Of a stretch of 64,000 nt of DNA, positions 23,198-32,779 are shown in pieces. The DNA comes from Acanthococcus lagerstroemiae (lineage: Eukaryota > Arthropoda > Insecta > Hemiptera > Eriococcidae): contig CM063112.1 in the NCBI GenBank assembly GCA_031841125.1, positions 17,324,603-17,388,602 on the forward strand, in the 5' to 3' direction. The notes beneath the pieces are model-generated. The model was not told the origin of the DNA, searched no databases, and saw only the letters and a list, made by a program, of their open reading frames with translations. Made by a program: the position numbers and the translations under genes. How positions within the stretch are numbered: the stretch's first letter is position 1; each line of letters begins with the position of its first letter.

Positions 23198-23327
23198 CTG
23201 TAAGAATAATTTTGTAAAAATAAAGCAAATTAAAAATAAAGTGAACTAATTCGATGTGTAAGGGGGTTGGTGAGACGATATAAAAATCTTACAAAACCAT
23301 AAAATTCTGAATTATCACACCACATAC

Positions 23328-23394
23328 TGGTATCTGAAGGATAATGGACTTGGAACATTTCGACAGATCCAGAACTTGCTCGTTCAGTCGGGAG
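23328..23394 (-). other. exon-like module 15 (67 nt, frameshifted)
   Basis: Sister of the 66-nt module at 15,377 with one inserted base after GSVEMF, which shifts the frame before the donor. The upstream spacer 23,395-23,463 (69 nt) keeps gtgaga and tttttacag. The downstream spacer has lost its AG (ttacac for ttacag). This copy is therefore probably dead. Confidence 0.45.
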
Positions 23395-24437
23395 CTGTAA
23401 AAATAATTTCCCAGCATCAAAATTCGAGGAAAATATACGAAAGCTAATAAAAAATTCTCTCACCTGTAAAAGCAGCTGGGGTATAAATCATAGGATTGTA
23501 TACATACAGGTATTCAGCATTGTTTTAACAGCAGTTTACGAACTCATCTCAGAACGCAAGATTCTTGGAAACAGAAGTTGGATCTTGACTGGTATCATCC
23601 TACAGTCAATGGCCGAAAGACAACTCCTAAATGACTCAGATATAATAGGATATTTACCTAGAAAAAAAAAAAAAATATATGGAAATGAATTCGGAGTTAA
23701 AAACCACAGTCAAGTGACACCGAAACGTCAAGTTACTGTAGGAATCATTGCTCATGTAATTTGGCATCAAGGTAAAACGTTACTAGGATTATCTCAAAAA
23801 CTTAGGTATTATGTTGAATAATTCTGACAGTTCAGACTTCTTTCACAGAAGTCGACCACTTATATTATTGGAATGAGATTTCATTATACGTCTATTCGGA
23901 GTATTCTCGTTGGATGCTATGGCATATTATCTAAGTTTTTATGGATAACTATTTGTACTCTGTTTTTAATCAATTATTAAGATTCAACTTTTAAGGATGG
24001 ATGATTTAAGTTCGATTCTAATAAGAAAGGAGTCAATCAACTTTATAATGCCGGAGAACTAGGTTAAAAGTCACTTTTTTACCAAAGAATCCTCTTTGAA
24101 AATACTGAAAATAATAATTAGGTATAGATTGCTATATGAAATTCTGATATGAGCGCTCAGCTTAATTATGCAGCCCAAATGAATAGAAAGAGTGTACAGA
24201 AAAAAATGATAGTTTTTATGGAATATTGTTGAACGTGTAGTCTAACAGATGAGGCCACCGACCCCTTGCCTAGGGTAATGTTGGAAAGAGACTTTTGAAT
24301 CACTGTACAGTTTTATTAGGTACTCAATTAAAGACACTAGTGAAAGGAAATGGGAAAAAACAACCTGAAGAGGAAAAAGGGATCTTAAAATCACACTAAG
24401 TCGAACCAAAGAAATCCAAAATTTTTACACCACATAC

Positions 24438-24577
24438 CGTTATTCAGTGACCCCAACAAATTCAAAACTTCCACAGAGAAAATGGATAACTGCTGGTATT
24501 CGGTGTTTGCATGAATATAGAAGAAGCGCTTCTACAAGTCCACGGTCTAGTAGATGATACGATCCTTCAATCAAAAG
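24438..24577 (-). other. exon-like module 16 (140 nt)
   Basis: Same type as 17,129-17,274, with donor gtatgtgg and an aaatgtatag acceptor-like end. Confidence 0.4.
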
Positions 24578-24855
24578 CTATACATTTAATTTTGCTGTAT
24601 AAAAATCTATAAAGAAAAAAATAAAGCAAGTTAAAAGGAAAGTGAATGGTTCTGATCTGAAAAGGGGTAGGTGAGAATATACAAATCTTACGTACACATA
24701 AAAACCACAGTCAAGTGGCCCAAGAACGCCATTGAAAAAATTATAAAATATAATAATTCTTTTATGGGAAATTTTTTTTCTGAAAATAAGATAACTCGCG
24801 AATGAATTCGATTTGAAATACAACACATGAAAATTAAAATTATTGCACCACATAC

Positions 24856-25015
24856 CATTACTCAAAGTACGATGGATTTGAAAATTCAAACAGATCCGGA
24901 ACTTTCATGGAAAAAATCCAAAAACTGCTGATGCTCAATGTTTGCATTAGAAGCGTTTCCACATATCGATGACCAGGTGATTCTCGAAGATATGATCCAA
25001 TTATCCAATCAGGAC
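24856..25015 (-). other. exon-like module 17 (160 nt, PDW type)
   Basis: Same length as the 17,559 module. It reads PDWIIGSYLRESPGHRYVE and QTLSISSFWIFSMKV in the third frame. The upstream spacer 25,016-25,083 is 68 nt with a gtgaga start and tttttacag end. Confidence 0.5.
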
Positions 25016-25492
25016 CTGTAAAAATAATTTTGCAGTATCAAAATTCGGGAAAAATATATGAAAGCTAATTAAAAAATTCTCACCTATAGAGCAGCTGGGG
25101 GCATGAATCAAAGGTTCATACACACGTATACAATATTGTTACCATCAGCTGTTGCTACTGGAATCATCTCAAGATTCTTAGGAACAGAAGTTGGATCTTA
25201 ATTGGTATCCTCCTACAACCATTTACCTTAAAAACAATTCCCAAGCAGCCCAGGTATAACAGGCAATTCAAAAAGCAAAACTGATACGTAAAGAACCCGA
25301 AGCTAAAAACCACAGCTAAGTGGCTCATGAACGTTACCTCTAAAATTGTAATATAGTTTTCTCATATTAAAAAAAAATTAAAACATTCTAATAAGAACTC
25401 ACGCAAATATTTCTATTCAGAGCTCCGGTAAAACTCGCGTATTCATTACTAAATCAAACCGAAGAACTTTAAAATTTTTATGCACCACATAC

Positions 25493-25627
25493 CTACCATT
25501 TTTCAGCAACAAGTTTTAGGAAACTCGACAAATCCACTACTGATATTCGGAGTTGACATATAGAAGAAGCGCTTCCACGAGGCAACGGTCTGGTAGATTC
25601 TCGATGATACAATCCTTCAATCAAAAG
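25493..25627 (-). other. exon-like module 18 (135 nt)
   Basis: Same type as 17,129. The donor-proximal end has a small duplication (tacctacc on the plus strand), and the donor gtatgtgg is kept. Confidence 0.35.
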
Positions 25628-25885
25628 CTATACATTTAATTTTGCTGTATAAAAATCTATAAAGAAAAAAATAAAGCAAGTTAAAAGGAAAGTGAATGGA
25701 TTTGATCTGAAAAGGGGTAGGTGAGAATATACAAAAGTGGCCCAAGAACACCATTGAAAAAATTATAAAATATAATAATTCTTTTGTGGGAATTTTTTTT
25801 TTTCTGAAAATAAGATAACTCGCGAATGAATTCAATTTGAAAAAAGAGTACAACACATGAAAATTAAAATTATTGCACCACATAC

Positions 25886-26046
25886 CATTACTCAAGAGTA
25901 CAATGGATTTGGAAATTCAGACAGATCCAGAACTTTCACGGAGAAAATCCAAAAACCACTGATGCTCAATGTTTGCATTAGAAGCGTTTCCACATATCGA
26001 TGACCAGGTAATTCTCGAAGAAATGATCCAATCATCCAATCAGGAC
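25886..26046 (-). other. exon-like module 19 (161 nt, PDW type)
   Basis: Third copy of the PDW peptide (PDWMIGSFLRELPGHRYVE, then QTLSISGFWIFSVKV). The upstream spacer 26,047-26,114 is 68 nt. One extra base near the 3' end (cttgag for ctgag) changes the terminal frame relative to 17,559. Confidence 0.45.
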
Positions 26047-26358
26047 CTGTAAAAATAATTTTGCAGTATCAAAATTTGGGGAAAATATTCGAAAGCTAAT
26101 AAAAAAATGCTCACCTATAAAGCAGCCGGGGGCATGAATCAAAACCAAATGGATACAATATTGTTACCATCAGCTGTTGCTACTAGAATCATCTTAAGAT
26201 TCTTAGGAACAGAAGTTGTATCTTGATCGGTATCCTCCTACAACCACTTACCCTAAAAACAATTTCCAAGTGGCCCAGGTATATCAGGCAATTCAAAAAG
26301 CAAAATGAAGAAACTGAAAAAATAATTTTGCCGAATCAACATACGGATAAAAAGAAAG

Positions 26359-26565
26359 CTAATACAAACGAAAGTTTCCTACCATCTGCGAGGGATAGGT
26401 GAAACGAGGTATAAAACTTCCTAACCCTTCCTTTAATAGGTCCAAAACTTCCTGTGAGAAAACTCGAAAACTGCTGGCATTCGTAGTTTGCATCGAAGAA
26501 GCGTTTCCACGAATAACGGTCTGCACTAGTAGATCTTCGAGGATGTTCAATCGTTCAGGCAAAAT
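26359..26565 (-). other. exon-like module 20 (ILAERLN type), donor lost
   Basis: Nearly identical to 18,031-18,237. The first residues read ILPERLNILEDLLVQ, and it is open for 69 codons to a TAG. The acceptor-like end is atttttag rather than cag. Confidence 0.45.
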
Positions 26566-27006
26566 CTAAAAATATAATTTTGCAGTATCAAAATTCGGAA
26601 AGACAAAACAATTGCTAAGAAATGACTCGTGAAGGTAACTAATAATTAAGCCAAAGAAATATTGCCCAAACAGATCCAGAACTTTCATAGAAAAAATCCA
26701 AAAACTGCTGATGCTCAATGTTTGCATTAGAAGCGTTTCCACATATCGATGACCAGGTAATTCTCGAAGATATGATCCAATTATCCAATCAGGATCTGTA
26801 AAAATAATTTTGCATATCAAAATTATAAAAGAAAAAAAAAGAAAGCAAATTAAAAATAAAATTATTCGAACTAAAAGGGGGTAGCTGAGACAATATACAA
26901 ATCTTATACACATAAAATTTAAAATTATTATACCACATACTGTTATATAAAGTGCAATGGATTTGGAAATGTCGACAGATCCAGAACTTTTGCAGAGAAA
27001 ATCCAA
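26566..27006 (-). other. longest open frame in the exon-like field (146 codons)
   Basis: A continuous minus-strand frame crosses a module end (SSGSVDISKSIALYIT), its gtatgtgg donor-like site, a hydrophobic intron-derived stretch, and then a PDW-type module (PDWIIGSYLRELPGHRYVE through FSMKVLDL). The hydrophobic middle is translated from a 70-nt gtatgtgg..ccccttttag spacer (26,871-26,940) and a pyrimidine-rich tract. The ORF is therefore most simply a read-through of two exon-like blocks, not one gene. Confidence 0.35.
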
Positions 27007-27089
27007 GAACTACTGATGCTCTATATTTGAGTCAAAGAAGCGTTTTCACGTATCAATGGCCACCTTTAAGATGATTGTTCCATCAGGAG
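26941..27089 (-). other. exon-like module 21 (149 nt)
   Basis: Flanked by tttttacag and gtatgtgg. The upstream spacer 27,090-27,157 is 68 nt (gtgaga start). The downstream spacer 26,871-26,940 is 70 nt and ends ccccttttag. The 3' part reads SSGSVDISKSIALYIT in frame with the 66-nt module at 15,377, and both end at a codon boundary. The 5' part has stops in this frame. Confidence 0.5.
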
Positions 27090-27479
27090 CTGTAAAAATA
27101 ATTTTGCAGTATCAAAGTTCAGGAGAAATATATGAAATCTAATGTAAAAATTCTCACCTATATAGCAGCGAAGGTATGAATCAAGACATCCATATATACA
27201 CATATATAGAATTGTGACCAGCAGATCTTTCCAGAATCATCTCAGAAATTAAGATTCTTAGGAAAAGAAGTTGGATCCCAATGGGTATCATCACCAATAA
27301 CTAGTTTGCCTAAAAACAACTCCCAAATAACCTAGGTATAACAGGCAATATGTAACTAGCAAAATTACGAATTAATATTCAAATGAATCCGAAGCTAAAG
27401 TCCGCAGCTGAATGGCCCATGATTGTTCATAAAATTTTTAAGAAAATTAAGAAAATAAGCAACAACCAAATGCAGCAAA

Positions 27480-28790
27480 CATTTAAAAATATAACAAAAT
27501 AGAACAATCAAATGATAGGCAACAGGTTTGAAGGAACAATAACCAGTATCTATATGCAGCAAACATGCAGAAATATGACGATTAGTCAAATAATCAACCA
27601 AATATACCAAATAACAGGCAATAAGCAATCATTTGGATCGCAAAATTAAACATGCTAAATCGATATAACTCTGTACAGGTGCAAAATCAAGACTCATGAC
27701 TTAAGGAATACAAACATTCAATTCAAAATGCACACGACTTGATTAATCTGAAAAAAATTAACCACGTGCTGCAAGCATGTAGAAATATAATTAATCAAAT
27801 ATATATAATCCACCAAATATAACAAATGACAGGCAATAAGCAATTATTTAAATACCAAACTTAAAACATGCAAAATTGATCTAACTCACTAAACAGGTAC
27901 AAAATGAAGACTCCATTATAACTTGGCAAATATAAGCATATTTAATCCACTATGCATGTGGCTTAATAGGATTCAAAACATATTAACCACATGCAGCAAA
28001 CTAGCAGAAATATAACGATCAATAAAATATACAATCAACCAAATATAACAAATGACAAGCAATAAGCAATTATATGGATAGCGAATTAACATAGCTCACT
28101 GTACAGGTGCCAAATCAAGACTATAATGGCTTAGCAAATGCATGCATTCAATTCAAAATACACGTGACTTGATCAGTTTCAAAATACATTAACTACATGT
28201 AAGCAAACATGCATAAATATGACAATCAAATATATATAATCCACCAGGTATAACAAATGATAGGCAACGAGCAATTACTTAGATAGCGAACTTCAACATG
28301 CAAAATTAACATAACTCACTGTACAGGTGCAAAATCAAGACTCTATTATGACTTGCAGAATACATGCATCTAACTTAAAATGCATTAACCACATGCAGCA
28401 AACAAGCAGAAATATGACTATCAATAAAATATACAATCGACTAAATATAACAAATGACAGGCTACAAGCAATCATGTGGATAGCGAATTAACATAACTCA
28501 CTGTACAGGTGCAAAATCAGGACTATGATGGCTTGGCGAATGCATGCATTCAATTCAAAATGCACGTGACTTAATCGGTTTTGTAGCAAACATGCATAAC
28601 TATGACGATTAATCAAATATATGTAATCCACCAGGTATAACAAACGATAGGCAACGAGCAATTATTTAGATAGCAAACTTGAACATGCAAAATCTACATT
28701 ACTCTTTGCACAGGTACAAACTCAAAACTCCAACACGACTCGGCGACTTCAAGCATCCAGTTCAAGATGCATAATACTTGATCAGCGAAA
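27480..28790. repeat. ~190-220-bp satellite, about six tandem copies
   Basis: The block aaatatgac(g/a)at recurs near 27,570, 27,787, 28,010, 28,217, 28,411 and 28,600. Between these, each copy has ataacaaatgacaggcaa(t/c), actgtacaggtgcaaaatc and aattcaaaatgcacgtgac in fixed order. Copies are diverged and vary in length. An isolated copy lies at 9.3 kb. No coding potential is shared by the copies. Confidence 0.8.
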
Positions 28791-29407
28791 CTGAAGTACG
28801 ATTTACATCACTAGCTCGAAGTATCTCTCCTCGAAAATTTCCGGAGTAAAACTGATGGCGACGAAATTTGAAATTTCCAGAGTAACCGAGCCCCCAAAAT
28901 ATACCTCGATTTTCATTGGCTTTGAATATGGAGTGGGGTAGTGGGAGAACAGCCGTCCGACCTGGGACACGTACGTCGTAAACAAAATTCCCGCGACTGG
29001 GCAGGTATATTGTAAACAAAATTCCCAAAATTCTTACAGCGGTAGGCATAATGGCGACGAAGACAATTGACAACTGAAAGGGAATCAATTAGCCGGAAGG
29101 GGGACAACCGCATTTCGACAAAGCTGAAAACAAGTAAACAAAATTTCCATATCTAGATCAGACCGGGGAATTTGGAAACTACCTGCTCCAGCTGTGACCT
29201 TCACGAGGTATAGAAATAATTTTGGTGCACAGTATGTCCCAAAAAATAACCGACTCGAGACAAAGTCCGCAACTCCATAGCAAGAACGTATAATTAGGAA
29301 GAGGATGGAAATTTTTCCGAACACAGAAACATTAGTTAATTAGGAAAATTACCCTCTGTAGAGAAGATTGAAGAAAAAAATAATGCACCTGCCCCGAAAT
29401 AGGCCAT
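28762..29407 (-). other. candidate 5' exon cluster of the array
   Basis: A 36-nt block at 29,038-29,073 reads LSIVFVAIMPTA between ttccctttcag and gtaagaatt, good splice-like signals on both sides. Homologous blocks with the same acceptor occur at about 6,840-6,868 and 8,260 (LSIICNALRL), where the donor is lost. Further upstream, GTCACAGCTGGAGCA|GTAGTT resembles the WSQL/S-type block with gtgagt donors at about 14.1, 16.9, 19.5 and 21.4 kb. A short ATG frame from 29,407 has a hydrophobic start (MAYFGAGALFFSSIFS), compatible with but not proof of a signal peptide. Confidence 0.3.
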
Positions 29408-29625
29408 GTTCCTAATAACGCCACCTACTTATTCCTTGGTAAGTACTATAGATGGGGGGCCAAAACTTCATCAAGGTACGCTGAATTTGTTATCATTTTC
29501 AGTGGCTCGTTGTCGTAGAAATCTTGCCCGTTGAAATCCAAAAAAAAATTATCTGAAATTTTTGACAAGTTGTTGCATAGTGTGAAATTTTCGTGAAAAA
29601 AAAAAAATCAAGTAAGCTCTTTTGT

Positions 29626-30262
29626 TATACCGGGTGTTTCACGAAAGTTACTCTCCCAATTTTTTTTCAGAACCGATCGGCGGACTTTTGCCGGACAAAT
29701 TGCCGTCTAGTTTCTCTGGGGCTTGAAAAATTTTCTCCCTCATTTATGGGGAGCTGTAAAGTGCCACCAACTTCGGAATATTAAATGGAAAGGTAGGCCT
29801 TTATGCACATCACTGGAAAAGGCATCTCCTGCAAAATACGAATCCGCGAAAAAAAGTTCAAAATTCATCAATTTTGGGGGGCGAGGGGCCTACAGATGAC
29901 CAAAATCTATCAAAAATCAAAGTGTCATGACTTAGCAAACAAACGATTGAAAGAGAAGTTTTCGAGGTCACGGGTTCCGAATACACGATTTAACCCGGTT
30001 TAGAGCTTTAAAATCCAAATTCTCAACCTAAAATTGGTTCCTATTAACAAAATTTTGACTTTCTGAATGCTGATTATTAAAGTGGCTTCACGCACATCGT
30101 CGAATAGGGAACTTCCTCCAGAGTATGAATGCATGAAAAAAATTTTTTAATTCATCAAATTTGGGGGTAAGGGGCTTAGAGATGACCAGAATCCGTCCAA
30201 AATTGAAGTATCATTACACAAAAGGGTGTTTTGAGATCGCTGATTCCGAATGTCACACGGAA
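29626..30262 (+). repeat. left terminal inverted repeat of the foldback element
   Basis: Contains two ~290-bp units, recognised by cttcggaat..aaatggaaagg / gtggcttcacgcacatcg, then aattcatcaattttgggggg-type blocks and gatgaccaaaatc. It pairs with 32,780-33,418 with many scattered mismatches. Confidence 0.8.
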
Positions 30263-30835
30263 AAATCTCCGCTGATTTTTAAGGAATTTCACCGGAATTT
30301 TGTTGGGAAAAAATTCCAAGAATTTCCAAAGAATTTTTTTGGAAACGTCGGGGAAAATATAGGATGATTTTTAAGGAATTTCATTGGAAATTGTTGGGAA
30401 AAAATTCCGATAACGTCCGGAGAATCTCATCGAAAATCTTTAGAAAAAAATTCCAATGATGTCCCAGAAATTTCAACAAAATTCTTCAAGAACGTTTTTC
30501 GATAATTTTTGAAGTATTTCTGGGAAATATCGAGAAAAATCTCTGATAATTCTTAAAGAATTTCATTGGAACTCGGGAAGAATCTTCGATAAATTTTATA
30601 GAATGTTATCGGAAATTGTTGAAAAAAATTCCAATAATTTCCAAAGAATTTCTTCGGAAACGTTGGAAAAAATCTCCGATAAATTTTAAGGAATTTTACC
30701 GGAAATTGTTGGAAACTAATTCCGATAGCTACCGAAGCATCTCATTGGAAATCTTTAGGAAAAATTTCCAATGATTTCCAAAAATTTCATTAAACTCTTG
30801 GAGAATATTTTCCGATAATTTTTGAATTATTAAAC
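30263..30835. repeat. ~45-bp minisatellite, forward arm
   Basis: Diverged repeats of the form tttaaggaatttcatcggaa followed by an ttg(g/t)(a/t)gaaaaa block and attccgata. They are reverse complements of the repeats on the other side of about 30,850, so the two arms could fold on each other. Confidence 0.75.
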
Positions 30836-30869
30836 CATTGGAGTATTCCCCCAAATATTTCCTATGACA

Positions 30870-32140
30870 AGCTTCAAAAATTATCGGAAAAACTTCCTCC
30901 AAGAATTTTGATGAAACTTTTTGGAAATTGTCGGAAATTTTTTCTAAAGGTTTCCGATGAGATTCTTCGGACATTATCGGAATTTTCCCCAACAATTTCC
31001 GTTGAAATTCCTTGAAAATTATCGGAGATTCTTCCCGAGTCCCGATAAAATTCCTTAAAAATCATCGCAGACTTTTCCAACAATTTCCGATGAAATTCCT
31101 TAAAATTTATCGGAGATTTTTCCCAAGTTCCCATAGAATTCCTTAAAAATTATCGGACATTTTTCTTGCGTATTTCTCAGAAATACTTCAAAAATTATCG
31201 AAAAATTTTCTTGAAGAATTTTGATGAAACTTTTTTGGAAATCATTGGAAATTTTTGTAAAGATTTCCGATGAGATTCTGAAGACATTATCGGAATTCTT
31301 TCCAAAGATTTCCGATGAAATTCCTTAATAATCATATCCAAGATTTTTTCGTTTCCAAAAAAATTCTTTACAATTTATCGGAGACTTTCCCGAGTTCCGA
31401 CAAAATTCTTTAAAAATGATCGGAGATTTTTCTCGAATTCCGATGAATTTTGTTTTAATTATTGGAGATTTTCTTACCATTTCCGATGAAATTCCTTAAA
31501 ATTTATTGGAGATTTTTCCCGAATTCCCATAAAATTCTTGAAAAATTATCGGACATTTTTCTTGCGTATTTCTCAGAAATACTTCAAAAATTATCGAAAA
31601 ATTTTCTTGAAGAATTTTGATGAAACTTTTTTGGAAATCATTGAAAATTTTTGTAAAGTTTTCCGATGAGATTCTATAGACATTATCGGAATTCTTTCCA
31701 AAGATTTCCGATGAAATTCCTTAATAATCATATCTGAGATTTTTTCGTTTCCAAAAAAATTCTTTACAATTTATCGGAAACTTTCCGGAGTTCCGATAAA
31801 ATTCTTTAAAAATGATCGGAGATTTTTCTCGAATTCCGACGAATTTTTTTTTAAATTATTGGAGATTTTCCTACCATTTCGGATGGAATTCCTTAAAATT
31901 TATCGGAGATTTTTTCCTAATTCCGATGAAATTCCGTAAAATTTATCGGAGATTTTCCTCGAAGATTCCGAAAAAATTCTTTAGAAATTATTGGAATTTT
32001 CTTCCAACAATACCGATGAAATTCCTTAAAAATCATCCGAAATTTTCCCCGAAGTTTCCGAAGAAATTCTCCGTAGATTATCGAACATTTTTCCTGACAA
32101 GTTTCGATAAAATTCTTCAAAAACCATCGAATTCCCCCCC
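30870..32140. repeat. ~45-bp minisatellite, reverse arm
   Basis: Repeats of the form gaaattccttaaaaattatc followed by ggagatttttcccga. The period near 45 bp keeps reading frame: minus-strand frames at 30,729-31,134 show a 15-residue rhythm (FKEFHRKLLEKS then FKEFYRDSGRIS). A direct duplication of about 395 bp (31,148-31,542 and from 31,543) makes this arm longer than the other. Frames are broken repeatedly, so I do not call a gene. Confidence 0.75.
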
Positions 32141-32569
32141 CCCCGAATCGTTGCTTTTTCTGTTGTCAGTCACGGCACCACACAGAGCACAGTAATGTTG
32201 CGTTTAAATCTGAATGAACGGCCATGGTGAGCCCGTTCACTCATTTGTACTTCACACCACCTTTCTCATTCAAATTTCGGATTTCGGGGCCCTAGGATGC
32301 GCTGGATGTAGGAAATCACGTGATGAACCCAAACTTTTTTCGCACAGATTCGGTTTTAGGGGAAGTTCACTTTCCAATGACGTATATAAAGCTATTTGGA
32401 TAATCTACAATAAAATTCAAAAATTTGTAAATGGCAGCACTTTTAGGTATCTGATTTTGGATAGGTTTTGGCTAGGGTTAGACCCTGTCCCCCAAAATTG
32501 ATGAATTTACCATTTTTCTTCACGAGTTCGTATTTTGGAGGAACTGCCCATTTCTAATCTTGATTCCTC

Positions 32570-32660
32570 ACCTTGTACTACTGGCTCTCCGGTCATTTCG
32601 TTTAGCATTCTCTCCGAGTTGGAGATGAGAATTACATCATCCGCAAGTCTGAAGATTACT
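32570..32660 (-). pseudogene. RTE-type reverse transcriptase palm fragment
   Basis: The minus strand reads IFRLADDVILISNSERML, followed by NEMTGEP. This is the ADD active-site block and following helix of RTE-type reverse transcriptases ((F/L)ADD(I/V).LI). Only about 30 codons are present. The fragment lies inside one of the ~290-bp units in the right arm of the foldback element and has no counterpart in the left arm. Confidence 0.65.
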
Positions 32661-32779
32661 ATATCAAACGATGTGCGTGAAGCCACTTCGATAACTTGCG
32701 TTCAGAAACTCAAAAATTTGTAAATTAGAATCACTTTTGATTCTAAAGTTTAATTTTAGGGCTCTAAAACGGGTTGAAT

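Larger units (their letters stand above)
19918..24430. repeat. higher-order segmental repeat, copy A'
   Basis: Sister of 13,265-16,240 in direct orientation. It holds an additional MITE-A copy (20,542-20,761) and the 615-bp MITE (22,300-22,914), which account for much of the length difference. Confidence 0.8.

Noticed and set aside
5683..27100. Tiny plus-strand gt..ag intron (gtaaaaataattttgcag) in the modules
   Set aside because: It is only about 18 nt, too short to splice. The minus-strand interpretation gives a normal 66-69-nt length.
30263..32140. CRISPR-like array
   Set aside because: The repeats are contiguous and diverged, with no unique spacers, and change orientation. The context is animal repeat DNA.
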